Shown in pieces: positions 1-7,047 of a stretch of 64,000 bases of DNA. The stretch lies in NCBI GenBank assembly GCA_965243565.1, contig OZ251571.1:1116001-1180000 (forward strand). The letters run 5' to 3'. A program made the translations under genes and the position numbers. This DNA is from CBDEVH01 sp965243565 (lineage in GTDB: Bacteria; Pseudomonadota; Gammaproteobacteria; Tethybacterales; Persebacteraceae). Below the pieces are notes generated by a model. The model was not told the origin of the DNA and made no database searches. It saw nothing but the letters and a program-made list of their open reading frames with translations. Numbering within the stretch: the first letter of the stretch is position 1; every line of letters begins with the position of its first letter.

Positions 1-47
1 TCATTCCTGCGGACGGCTACGCCGCTCACTGAATTCAAGCGTTATGC
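1..47 (+). repeat. Partial attC-like recombination site (cut by window start)
   Basis: The first 47 bases end in GCGTTATGC (39-47), which fits the R' core box of an integron attC site (GTTRRRY-like). Upstream lies an imperfect hairpin in which GCGGACGGC pairs around TAC with GCCGCTCACTG, and TTCATTC-like sequence faces GAATTCAAG. The matching R'' box would lie before the window. A gene with its own RBS starts 14 bases after the core box, which is the usual geometry of an integron cassette. Confidence 0.6.
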
Positions 48-60
48 AAAAGGACCGTGA

Positions 61-450
61 ATGAATTGCCCTAATTGTATTGAGAAATTAACCCCTACAG
101 ATGCAAGTGGCGTACAAACCTATACTTGTAAATCTTGTAATGGGATTTGGATTCCTGAACGTTCGTTGGCTACATTGCTTAAGATAGAAAAGATCGATTT
201 GACTATTCGTGACTTGGTATTAAAGGAGGATGGCACAGAAGAAAGCACACGTAATTGCGCTTCATGCAAAACTAAAAAGTTAAATTTAGTGGTGAGTCAC
301 GGAGTTAAGTTAGATGTTTGCGTCAAATGTTATGGGTTGTTCTTTGACCAAAATGAGATAAATAAGGTTTTGCCAAAAACCCATCAGCCCCAATCCAATG
401 ATGGTACTCTGGCACAGACAGCATTGTTTGCCTTATTATCACTATTATAG
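61..450 (+). CDS. Cassette-borne protein with two TFIIB-type zinc ribbons
   Basis: A 129-residue protein. It has a CPNC pair at the N-terminus and a CKSCNGIWI pair near residues 23-31, then a second copy of the pattern (CASC near 67, CVKCYGLFFD near 88). This is the zf-TFIIB ribbon layout: two CxxC knuckles, the second followed by a Gly-[IL]-[WF] turn. Such proteins probably bind zinc, but their molecular role is not established. The C-terminus ends abruptly in a short hydrophobic stretch (ALFALLSLL), as if a membrane tail were truncated. The RBS AAAGGA lies 7-12 bases upstream, just after the attC-like core. It is the first cassette gene visible. The family call is fairly sure; the function is unknown. 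Confidence 0.7.
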   Translation: MNCPNCIEKLTPTDASGVQTYTCKSCNGIWIPERSLATLLKIEKIDLTIRDLVLKEDGTEESTRNCASCKTKKLNLVVSHGVKLDVCVKCYGLFFDQNEINKVLPKTHQPQSNDGTLAQTALFALLSLL

Positions 451-465
451 GTGGTGCAAGCCAAT

Positions 466-584
466 GCATAACAAATTGCAGCAGCCTGAAAAACGGTACT
501 ACACGATTTTTGTGTTACTGGCTACCGCTCAACAATAATACAAAAACCGCTCCGCACCGTTTTCATCTGTGCTTGGCGTTAGAT
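466..584 (+). repeat. Full-size attC-like site (119 bp)
   Basis: It starts with GCATAAC (466-472) and ends with GCGTTAGAT (576-584), the two complementary core boxes of an attC. The arms pair imperfectly over about 45 bases: GAAAAACGGT (488-497) is complementary to ACCGTTTTC (557-565), and ATTTTTGTG faces CAAAAACC. The element fills the gap between two same-strand ORFs, and the next start codon with its RBS AGGA follows 16 bases later. Length and symmetry fit VCR-like attC sites. It is the best-formed site in the array. Confidence 0.75.
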
Positions 585-600
585 AAATTAGGAAAAAAAT

Positions 601-1077
601 ATGAGAACACTGATAATTACAATACTTCTGAGCATATCTGTACAAGCTCATTCAACATCTGTATTTCCAAAAGAGCTATATGAACTTGTTGCCTTATCTG
701 ACCATATTCTCGCAGTTAAGATAGTCGACGTAACTATGATCAATGAAGAAGGTAAGCAACTAACAGACCCTAGTTCCAGAACAGGGCCAGGTACTTACAA
801 TACAATTCGGCTTCATGCCAAAGTGCTTGATAATGGCATCATAAAAACCAGCTCAGCAAAACTACCTGAGACTATTATTATTCCTCTTTTTCAATTGTGG
901 CATTATTCTTTAGGGCAGGTACAAGGAGAAAAAGGCAATGAAATAATTGTGTTACTTAAGGGCAATAGCTACGAACCAGCGTATCCGGCTCTGTTCCGCC
1001 AGTCATTGCAATCAAGAGAAGAAATTATACAATTACTCAACAATCCATCTAACAAGTGCAAGCAACAGGACTGTTAA
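601..1077 (+). CDS. Secreted hypothetical protein (integron cassette)
   Basis: A 158-residue protein with a short signal peptide (hydrophobic residues 4-15, ending near AHS). The body has beta-rich segments (DHILAVKIVDVT, YNTIRLHAKVL, NEIIVLLKG) and a conserved-looking central stretch SSRTGPGTYNTIRL. I do not recognise a catalytic motif. Two cysteines sit at the very C-terminus (NKCKQQDC). It is preceded by a 119-bp attC-like site and followed within 3 bases by a shorter one, so it is one complete cassette. The RBS AGGA is 8-11 bases before the ATG. Probably an exported protein of unknown function, as is common for cassette genes. Confidence 0.65.
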   Translation: MRTLIITILLSISVQAHSTSVFPKELYELVALSDHILAVKIVDVTMINEEGKQLTDPSSRTGPGTYNTIRLHAKVLDNGIIKTSSAKLPETIIIPLFQLWHYSLGQVQGEKGNEIIVLLKGNSYEPAYPALFRQSLQSREEIIQLLNNPSNKCKQQDC

Positions 1078-1079
1078 AA

Positions 1080-1103
1080 TTTTAACGCATTTTAACGTTA
1101 TTG
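1080..1103 (+). repeat. Very short attC-like site
   Basis: TTTTAAC (1080-1086) and GTTATTG (1097-1103) are in the order and orientation of R'' and R' boxes, only 10 bases apart. They lie exactly between two same-strand ORFs. The central hairpin of a normal attC is absent. It could be a deletion derivative or a chance match. Confidence 0.35.
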
Positions 1104-1469
1104 AACGGAATTGAGAAAGTTGGATCTGCTCATGAAACTGTATTATTGTTTCCATTTTCGAGCATGGCAACACAACCAAATTGGACAGATATATGTCCAA
1201 ATCTTGATGTTTCTTACTGCAAAGGCGTGGGGGAAAATGCTCATAATAATTCAACAAACTCACCGTTATTGCATGGTATCAAACTCGGTAAAATAATAGG
1301 GGTTACATGGAGGCCAAAAGGCTCATTAATTGGAGTTTCTGCAGCTATTCCAGCCGCAAACATACCCAAGAGTATTCGTAAATCTCCAAGAGATGCCTAT
1401 TACTATATTATCAATGATGCATCCAATAAACCTTTTGTCAGGCAGTGTCGAGAAATTGATGCAAAATAA
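1101..1469 (+). CDS. Hypothetical cassette protein, start uncertain
   Basis: 122 residues if the TTG at 1101 is used; this TTG overlaps the presumed core box, so the original 5' end (perhaps with a signal peptide) may be lost. Visible features are PNWTDICPNLDVSYCKGVGENAH with two cysteines, then a strand-rich part (GIKLGKIIGVTWRP, LIGVSAAIPAA) and a basic C-terminus. I recognise no family. No good RBS lies before the TTG. It is followed 4 bases after its stop by another shortened attC-like site, so it occupies one cassette position. It may be a truncated, unexpressed gene. Confidence 0.4.
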   Translation: MNGIEKVGSAHETVLLFPFSSMATQPNWTDICPNLDVSYCKGVGENAHNNSTNSPLLHGIKLGKIIGVTWRPKGSLIGVSAAIPAANIPKSIRKSPRDAYYYIINDASNKPFVRQCREIDAK

Positions 1470-1472
1470 CAG

Positions 1473-1499
1473 CCCTAACAATTCATTCCAGCGTTATGT
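1473..1499 (+). repeat. Shortened attC-like site (27 bp)
   Basis: CCCTAAC (1473-1479) and GCGTTATGT (1491-1499) flank only AATTCATTCCA. The left arm TAACAATTCATTCC resembles the arm of the site at the window start (TTCATTCCTGCGG). It therefore looks like that type of site with its inner hairpin deleted. An RBS (AAAAGGAG) and ATG follow at once. Confidence 0.5.
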
Positions 1500-1519
1500 T
1501 TTAAAAGGAGTCAGTCGCA

Positions 1520-1582
1520 ATGACGAAACATGAGTTAGGAAAAACACTCAATAAGATGTATTTCAATTCTGCAGATGAATAA
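1520..1582 (+). pseudogene. Remnant of a small cassette gene (20 codons)
   Basis: A strong RBS AAAAGGAG lies before an ATG opening MTKHELGKTLNKMYFNSADE, then a stop at 1580-1582. The N-terminus resembles small HTH-like proteins (about 70 residues) often found in integron cassettes, which begin MTKxELGxxLxxMY. Reading on in another frame gives KAIVILI before further stops, so a frameshift probably broke the gene. The assignment is from memory of that family and is tentative. Confidence 0.35.
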
Positions 1583-1968
1583 GCCATTGTGATTCTCATT
1601 TAACCATCTCTGGTTGACTATGGCGTGTTGCACTTATGATGTCAATTCAAGTCTTTATAAATCAAAATAATCAGATAGTATAAGATAATTAAAACTCATG
1701 TTTCTATCAAAATATCCAAAAAATGCTTATCATGTATAATAAATGATAGGATTAACAGTTAGACACGTCTACGTAGAATGAAAATATTTGTATTCATACA
1801 GGTTTTTGCAATTTTTATAAGCGAATCATTCGCAGATGATTGATGTGTTAACTACTTGGAGTTCTTTTATCTCAAAAAGATTGGACACTTACCATTACAC
1901 AACTAAAGATTATTGTTCAAGAATACAACAACTGTGTAATGGATGAAATCTATCAAGACATACAAAAT
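1583..1968 (+). pseudogene. Decayed cassette sequence, including a signal-peptide ORF remnant
   Basis: There is no intact gene here. At 1778-1843 an ATG opens a signal-peptide-like sequence (MKIFVFIQVFAIFISESFAD) that stops at TGA 1841. The same frame continues CVNYLEFFYLKKIG to a second stop near 1906. Just upstream, GATTAAC (1750-1756) and GTTAGAC (1758-1764) mimic fused attC core boxes. The stretch is AT-rich and reads as one or two cassettes in advanced decay. Confidence 0.4.
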
Positions 1969-2009
1969 TCCTAACAAAATGCTCCAGCGGACAATTCAAA
2001 GCGTTACTG
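1969..2009 (+). repeat. Shortened attC-like site (41 bp)
   Basis: TCCTAAC (1969-1975) and GCGTTACTG (2001-2009) are the R''-like and R'-like boxes. Between them are AAAATGCTCCAGCGGAC and AATTCAAA; CTCCAGCGGAC resembles the left arm of common attC sites. The expected right half of the hairpin is missing. A new reading frame starts 25 bases downstream. Confidence 0.5.
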
Positions 2010-2033
2010 ATATTACTCGTAGGAATTTTAGTC

Positions 2034-2192
2034 ATGATACAAACACGACTTACAGAAAGTCTCAATTTAGATCATCCAATTATTCAAGCCCCGATGACAT
2101 TTACTGCCAGATGAGCTCTTGCCCCATCTGGCAGTAATTCTGGTGGACTGGATCTCATTGGCGGTGTTATGGCGACAAAAATTGGATTTTAG
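2034..2192 (+). pseudogene. 5' fragment of a nitronate monooxygenase-like gene
   Basis: An ATG at 2034 opens MIQTRLTESLNLDHPIIQAP, matching the N-terminal strand of the nitronate monooxygenase (2-nitropropane dioxygenase) TIM barrel, where HPIIQAPM carries FMN-contacting residues. A TGA interrupts after TFTAR. The same frame resumes ALAPSGSNSGGLDLIGGVMA, the family's next motif (SNSGGLG-IGG), and ends at TAG 2190-2192. The gene is therefore a truncated fragment of some 53 codons with an internal stop. The remaining ~300 codons are absent. This is a dead copy of a metabolic gene caught in the cassette array. Confidence 0.6.
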
Positions 2193-2228
2193 AGCAATTT
2201 AGCCCCGCTATGTATGGGTCAGATGCAA

Positions 2229-2257
2229 CCTAGTAATAAGACGTTATAACGCTTAGG
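2229..2257 (+). repeat. Possible degenerate attC-like site
   Basis: CCTAG at the left and TTAGG at the right enclose the palindrome CGTTATAACG (2242-2251), which includes a GTTATAA box. It sits between a dead gene fragment and the next ORF, where a site is expected, but the match is weak. Confidence 0.3.
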
Positions 2258-2266
2258 ATAAAGTAA

Positions 2267-2806
2267 GTGACTCCAAAAGTTCGCGTCTATTTGTCTATGC
2301 TCATTTTTGCTGTAGTTGTAGCAGGAATATATGGAATGCTCCATGATCAGATTAGCTATACTTTTTCTAATGAATATTTCACTAAGTTTAAATTTAAACA
2401 ATTCAAAATACCATGGGGATACGAAAGCCCTCGTTTAGGAGCGGCGTATGTCGGATTTTTAGCAACTTGGTGGATGGGAATATATGTTTATGCATTACTC
2501 GGGCTTTTTGGTTTTATGTTTAAAACACCAAAGTTAATGGCGATAAATCTTGCAAAGTCATTTCTCGTGGTGGTCAGCGTCGCATTAGTGACGGGTCTCG
2601 TAGGATTGTCCTATGGATATTTGCAAGTTACTGAAGCGACAATCTCGCAAAATATGCAATGGGTAAGACCTGGCGTTACTGATCCAGTCCAATTTGTACG
2701 AGTTGGCTATATGCACAATGCAAGCTACCTAGGCGGCTTGACAGGACTTATTGCGGGAATAGCATATCTCATTTTTAAAAAACTGCGTTATAATAAACAG
2801 ATGTAG
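2267..2806 (+). CDS. Hypothetical four-helix membrane protein (cassette)
   Basis: 179 residues from a GTG start at 2267; the purine-rich GGATAAAG lies just upstream. Hydrophobic helices are near residues 7-24, 60-84, 92-118 and 150-168. The soluble loop after helix 1 has SYTFSNEYFTKFKFKQF and a PWGYESPRLGAAYVGF stretch that looks conserved; a second loop (TEATISQNMQWVRPGV) precedes the last helix. It lacks recognisable catalytic motifs. It is the last intact gene of the array and all its neighbours are decayed. Similar small membrane proteins occur in integron arrays, but no function is known to me. Confidence 0.6.
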   Translation: MTPKVRVYLSMLIFAVVVAGIYGMLHDQISYTFSNEYFTKFKFKQFKIPWGYESPRLGAAYVGFLATWWMGIYVYALLGLFGFMFKTPKLMAINLAKSFLVVVSVALVTGLVGLSYGYLQVTEATISQNMQWVRPGVTDPVQFVRVGYMHNASYLGGLTGLIAGIAYLIFKKLRYNKQM

Positions 2807-2836
2807 TCGGATGCGGCAGAGCATAGCGTTAACTTC
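2807..2836 (+). repeat. Possible degenerate attC-like site
   Basis: AGCGTTAACT (2825-2834) fits a GTTRRRY core box and lies between a stop codon and the next short ORF. The left part GATGCGGCAGAGCAT forms no clear second core box. The site is weak by itself, but it continues the series of GCGTTA boxes in the array. Confidence 0.35.
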
Positions 2837-2866
2837 AATACTATTTTTAATAATGAGATATAAAAA

Positions 2867-3053
2867 ATGAATGTAAAAAATATTATCGGTATATTATGCC
2901 TATTAAATTCGATTTCAATGTCTGCATATTCACAGTGCTACATAGCGTCAGATGGGTAGTTCAGCTCTTCAAGGTTATGATTTTGACTTCGGTCGAAGGC
3001 GAGATACTAACAACATGCTTTATTGGATTCCATTTACCCACACCAACATCTAG
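2867..3053 (+). pseudogene. Frameshifted remnant of a small secreted protein gene
   Basis: ATG 2867 opens MNVKNIIGILCLLNSISMSA, a plausible signal peptide, followed by YSQCYIASDG and a TAG at 2957-2959. A neighbouring frame continues at once as SSALQGYDFDFGRRRDTNNM and runs to TAG 3051-3053. A single indel near 2955 would join them into one protein of about 62 residues. There is no GGAGG-type RBS. This is the distal end of the array. From 3054 to 3239 I see only a possible typA leader. Confidence 0.4.
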
Positions 3054-3239
3054 AATAGACCACATCCCGTGCAAGAGCATAAGGTGTGTCATAAATATGT
3101 TTGAATTGACTAATTTACGTATAAATTAGATGAGGTGGGTTGTTTTACTGGCATAATAACGGTCTTAAGTCTTTTACGCATTTATACGAGTGATTAACAT
3201 TACTAATACTCGATAAAGCCCGAAATAAACCATCCAATT

Positions 3240-5051
3240 ATGCTTGAAAAAATCCGAAATATAGCCATTATTGCTCACGTTGATCATGGTAAAACCACTC
3301 TCGTTGACAAACTCCTAAGACAGTCCGGCACCCTACAGCGTAAAGATGAAAACGCCGAACGCATCATGGATTCCAATGATCAAGAAAAAGAGCGTGGCAT
3401 TACTATTTTATCTAAAAATACTGCTATTACATGGAACGATTTTCATATTAATATTGTTGATACACCCGGACATGCCGATTTTGGCGGCGAAGTCGAACGT
3501 GTATTGTCCATGGTGGATTCAGTGCTGTTATTGGTAGATGCAGTGGATGGACCAATGCCACAAACGCGCTTTGTAACTTCAAAAGCATTTGAACGAGGCT
3601 TAAAACCCATTGTCGTTATTAACAAAGTTGACCGCCCTAGTGCCCGCCCTGATTGGGTTATCAGCCAAGTGTTTGATTTATTCGACCATCTCGGTGCAAC
3701 TGATGAACAATTGGATTTTCCTATTATTTATACGTCGGCTATTCAGGGTATTTCTGGTTTGGATACCAATGACATGGCAAATGATTTAACGCCATTGTTT
3801 ACAATGATTACTGAAAAAGTGCCCGCACCTAATGTAGATATTTCTGCACCACTGCAAATGCAAATATCGGCTTTGGATTACAATAGTTATGTCGGCGTTA
3901 TTGGTATTGGACGCATAAAGCGTGGTACCTTGCACGAAAACCAAAACGTGGTGGTTATTGATAAAGACAACAAACACCGCCGTGCAAAAATATCGCAAGT
4001 CATGCAGCATCAAGGTTTAGAACGACTGCCAACACCAAAAGCCACTGCTGGTGAAATTGTTTGTATAACAGGGCTCAGTACACTGCATATTTCAGATACA
4101 GTGTGCCACCCCGATTATCCCGAAGCATTGCCGTTATTATCGGTAGATGAACCAACCGTTAGCATGACTTTTCAAGTTAACGATTCGCCGTTCGCTGGCT
4201 TGGATGGCAAGTATATTACTTCTCGTAATATAAAAGAAAGACTCGAAAAAGAACTACTACATAATGTTGCATTGTACGTTGAAATGCTTGAAGGTGGCGA
4301 TAAGTTTAAAGTGTCAGGACGGGGCGAATTGCATTTGTCAGTGCTGATAGAAAGCATGCGTCGCGAGGGGTACGAATTAGGTGTGTCTCGCCCCGAAGTC
4401 GTATTAAAAACCATTAATGGTGAAGTACACGAGCCATTTGAGTCCGTTTTATTTGACCTAGAAGAAATTCATCAAGGTACAATAATGCAAGAAATTTCAC
4501 AACGACAAGGTGTTTTGAAAGACATGCAACCTGATAACAAGGGCCGCATAAAACTAGATTTTACGATACCTGCACGAGGACTTATTGGTTTTCGTAGTTT
4601 TTTTCTAACCTTAACCTCTGGCACCGGCATAATGACGAGTATATTCAGCCACTACGGTGCCATGAAAAAAACCACTGTCGCCAAACGCAAGAACGGCGTT
4701 TTGATTTCCATGCTAAAAGGCAAGACAGCTGGTTATGCTTTGTTTAGCTTACAAAATCGAGGCAAACTATTTTTAGGACATGGTATTAATATTTACGAGG
4801 GGCAAGTTGTTGGGATACATTCCCGTGATAACGACTTAACTGTCAATCCAATAAAAGGCAAACAACTCACTAACTTTAGAGCGTCTGGGACCGATGAAGC
4901 ACTCACATTGACCCCTCCTTTACACTATTCATTAGAGCAATCTCTTGCCTTTATCGAAGGTGATGAACTGGTCGAGGTAACCCCTAACCACATTCGCCTA
5001 CGCAAGAAACTACTAACCGAAAACGACCGAAAACGCGGCAGAAACGCGTAG
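3240..5051 (+). CDS. typA: Translational GTPase TypA/BipA
   Basis: 603 residues, the usual length for TypA. This ribosome-associated GTPase of the EF-G family helps 50S subunit assembly and stress adaptation. All G motifs are visible: AHVDHGKTTL (P-loop, residues 12-21), RGITI, DTPGHADFGGEV (switch II, near 75-86) and NKVD (near 129). EF-G-like domains follow, including GRGELHLSVLIE, then the TypA-specific C-terminal domain with FRSFFLTLTSGTG and FEGD-like IEGDELVEVTP. The start follows from the conserved MLEKIRNIAIIAHVDHGK. No Shine-Dalgarno is evident. It flanks the cassette array, and nothing in the gene looks transferred. Confidence 0.97.
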   Translation: MLEKIRNIAIIAHVDHGKTTLVDKLLRQSGTLQRKDENAERIMDSNDQEKERGITILSKNTAITWNDFHINIVDTPGHADFGGEVERVLSMVDSVLLLVDAVDGPMPQTRFVTSKAFERGLKPIVVINKVDRPSARPDWVISQVFDLFDHLGATDEQLDFPIIYTSAIQGISGLDTNDMANDLTPLFTMITEKVPAPNVDISAPLQMQISALDYNSYVGVIGIGRIKRGTLHENQNVVVIDKDNKHRRAKISQVMQHQGLERLPTPKATAGEIVCITGLSTLHISDTVCHPDYPEALPLLSVDEPTVSMTFQVNDSPFAGLDGKYITSRNIKERLEKELLHNVALYVEMLEGGDKFKVSGRGELHLSVLIESMRREGYELGVSRPEVVLKTINGEVHEPFESVLFDLEEIHQGTIMQEISQRQGVLKDMQPDNKGRIKLDFTIPARGLIGFRSFFLTLTSGTGIMTSIFSHYGAMKKTTVAKRKNGVLISMLKGKTAGYALFSLQNRGKLFLGHGINIYEGQVVGIHSRDNDLTVNPIKGKQLTNFRASGTDEALTLTPPLHYSLEQSLAFIEGDELVEVTPNHIRLRKKLLTENDRKRGRNA

Positions 5052-5103
5052 TTTATACTCACCTCTGTTGGGTAAGTTAATAAAGACAAAAAAAATTACT
5101 GCG

Positions 5104-5169
5104 ATATTGCTTGGAAATATGAAATTTCTTTGAGTTGTTTTTTAACTTTCCAATATAGCAATATTTTTT
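5104..5169 (+). terminator. Candidate Rho-independent terminator after typA
   Basis: ATATTGCTTGGAAA (5104-5117) pairs with TTTCCAA (5147-5153) plus GCAATAT (5158-5164), leaving a 4-base bulge and a 29-base loop, followed by a run of T (5164-5169). The long loop weakens the case. Confidence 0.35.
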
Positions 5170-5348
5170 GAAAATTTATATAAAATTATAGCCCATTAAA
5201 TTTTTTTATACGATTGATAATAAAGAGCGTTTGAGTAAGTCTTCTGTTTTTAATGGCTTTGCTAACAAAAATTTTGATTGCCTTACTTTATAACTTATAA
5301 TGCGTTTGTATATCTACGGTTATTATTTATAAAAAATATTTGGTTTTT

Positions 5349-5510
5349 ATGAGTATTAATGCTTTTTTAGGCATATTACACAATGGAAAAATTGCGTTTA
5401 ATTTTACTCAAGAAAAACGAAAATACATGTTTATCAACGATTTGAAATATATTTTTTCTAAAGTTACTTCTGACATCATTGATAACGATAGACTGTTGTT
5501 AGGGACATAA
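5349..5510 (+). CDS. Possible small ORF (53 codons) before the MFS gene
   Basis: MSINAFLGILHNGKIAFNF opens a 53-codon frame that ends KVTSDIIDNDRLLLGT at TAA 5508-5510, six bases before the next gene's start. It has a hydrophobic N-terminus and a lysine-rich middle (TQEKRKYMF). No clear RBS precedes it and no family is recognised. The surrounding 5052-5515 stretch is AT-rich and otherwise empty. It may be chance or a small peptide coupled to the transporter. Confidence 0.25.
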   Translation: MSINAFLGILHNGKIAFNFTQEKRKYMFINDLKYIFSKVTSDIIDNDRLLLGT

Positions 5511-5515
5511 GCATC

Positions 5516-6697
5516 TTGACCACAACATCCACTTCTTTGAAGCCTATTTACCTTTTAGCGGTGGCGATGGGCTTAGGCATCTCATGTGCTGTTATTGCGG
5601 TTAGTATGTCGGCGTTGTTTGCACAAACACTAACGGATACACTCGCAACTGCCACCTTGCCTTATGGCTTGCAATTTGTTTGTACAATGATAATGTCTTA
5701 TGTGGCAGCAATGGCGGTTGGGCGGTTTGGGCGCAAGACAGTTATTCTGTCTTTAAATGTCATTGGCATTGTCTCTGGTATTATCGGTGTTATTTCTGTC
5801 AACGAAAAGTCTTTTGTATTGCTGTGTCTGTGCCATGCGTTGATGGGTTGTTTTTTTGCATCGGTACAAATGTTGCGTTTTTCTGCATTGGATATGGTGG
5901 ATAAATCCATGCGATCTCGGGCATTGTCTTGTGTGCTTTCTGGGGGTATATTGGGATCATTTCTTGCTCCATTATTACTGCGATCCGCACCTTTTGCCAA
6001 TGAAATTTATGCCTCGGCATATTACTCTATTATATTAATGGCGTTTGTATCACTTGTTATTTTGTGGTGTTCTGCCTTACCCACAAAACCGTCGATTAAA
6101 AAGAAAGAAAAACAGCCCACATCATTTGCATATTTGTTTAATACGCCTAATTATCTCATCGCTGTTATTTGTGGCAGCTTGGGTTATGGCTCGATGAGTA
6201 TTTTAATGATTAACGCCGGCTTAGAAATGCATGAACACAATATAAATTTTAACGATATTTCATTTGCCATTCAATTGCATGTGCTGCTTATGTACTTACC
6301 TTCGCTAAAAACAGGCAGCACCATTGAACGACTGGGCATTAAAAAGTTTTTAACCTTAGGTGCCTGCTTGCTGATAATAACATCGTTGATTGCACTGACA
6401 GGACAGCATAAATTGTTTTTTTATGCTACTCTCATGTTGTTGGGCTTGGCTTGGAATTTTCTTTATACGGGCGGCAGTTTGCTTGCAACCAATGATTGCA
6501 ATTCGCAATATCGGCTAAAAGCACAAGGTGTTTGTGATTTTATTATTTCGCTAACGGCAGCTTGTAGCTCGTTATTTTCTGGTTATTTGCTGGCTACTTT
6601 GGGATGGTCAACTTTAAATATTACCATTATTGTGCTTGCAATCATTGTTTTATTTTTCATTCAATCAAAGGTAAAAATAACCTCTGCTACATCTTAA
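5516..6697 (+). CDS. MFS transporter
   Basis: 393 residues with about 12 hydrophobic helices and a cytoplasmic loop rich in lysine (SIKKKEKQ, near 198-205) between the two six-helix halves. The loop-2/3 motif GRFGRKTVI (near 68-76) is the major facilitator signature. The start is probably TTG 5516 with AGGG 11 bases upstream; the N-terminus TTTSTSLKPIYLLAVAMGLG then leads straight into helix 1. It lies 70 bases upstream of a sarcosine oxidase cluster on the same strand. A role in uptake of a methylated amine is a guess from position only; the substrate is unknown. Confidence 0.8.
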   Translation: MTTTSTSLKPIYLLAVAMGLGISCAVIAVSMSALFAQTLTDTLATATLPYGLQFVCTMIMSYVAAMAVGRFGRKTVILSLNVIGIVSGIIGVISVNEKSFVLLCLCHALMGCFFASVQMLRFSALDMVDKSMRSRALSCVLSGGILGSFLAPLLLRSAPFANEIYASAYYSIILMAFVSLVILWCSALPTKPSIKKKEKQPTSFAYLFNTPNYLIAVICGSLGYGSMSILMINAGLEMHEHNINFNDISFAIQLHVLLMYLPSLKTGSTIERLGIKKFLTLGACLLIITSLIALTGQHKLFFYATLMLLGLAWNFLYTGGSLLATNDCNSQYRLKAQGVCDFIISLTAACSSLFSGYLLATLGWSTLNITIIVLAIIVLFFIQSKVKITSATS

Positions 6698-6730
6698 GGT
6701 TAAATTTTGTTATAAAATACGTTTCATATA

Positions 6731-6758
6731 TTTTACTTTTTCTTACTTTCGCTATACC
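6731..6758 (+). promoter_or_regulatory. Candidate promoter of the left sarcosine oxidase cluster
   Basis: TTTTAC (6731-6736), a 16-base spacer and TATACC (6753-6758). Only 9 bases separate the -10 from the ATG at 6768, so the transcript would begin 2-4 bases before the start codon. No Shine-Dalgarno precedes that ATG. Confidence 0.35.
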
Positions 6759-6767
6759 CCTTTTAAA

Positions 6768-7046
6768 ATGCTAATTATCGACTGTCCTTGGTGCGGTACA
6801 AGAGAACAAACTGAATTTTCTTATCATGGCGAAGCCCATATTGTTCGCCCCAAAGATCCTGATGCACTATCGGATACCGAGTGGGCAGATTATTTGTTTT
6901 TTCGTAAAAACCCCAAAGGTGTTCACTTTGAAAGATGGATGCATGCATCGGGTTGTCGTCGCTTTTTTAACATGGCTAGGCATACTGTAACAGGACAAAT
7001 TTACGGTAGTTATAAATTTGGTAAGACAGCTCCTAAAACTTTATAA
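6768..7046 (+). CDS. soxD: Sarcosine oxidase delta subunit (compact form)
   Basis: 92 residues. The small zinc subunit of heterotetrameric sarcosine oxidase, which oxidises sarcosine to glycine in the cytoplasm and passes the methyl group to tetrahydrofolate. Cys6, Cys9, His59 and Cys63 (CPWC and HASGC) sit at the zinc-ligand positions known for the family. The WADYLFFRKNPKG stretch and the RWMHASGCRRFF core are typical. The next gene's ATG follows the TAA by one base, so the two are co-translated. Unlike the second delta gene in this window, it has no C-terminal extension. No beta subunit gene accompanies it. Confidence 0.93.
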   Translation: MLIIDCPWCGTREQTEFSYHGEAHIVRPKDPDALSDTEWADYLFFRKNPKGVHFERWMHASGCRRFFNMARHTVTGQIYGSYKFGKTAPKTL

Positions 7047-7047
7047 T

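Noticed and set aside
1943..2137. 64-residue ORF on the + strand
   Set aside because: It is in another frame across an attC-like site and the nitronate monooxygenase fragment; the matching frame is the one starting at 2034.
1..3239. Integron integrase or attI site
   Set aside because: No tyrosine-recombinase motif (R-H-R-Y) is present in any frame of this stretch. If there is one, it lies left of the window.
1..3239. Insertion sequence or transposon
   Set aside because: No transposase-like frame or terminal inverted repeats were seen, here or elsewhere in the window; the array is explained better by attC-like sites.
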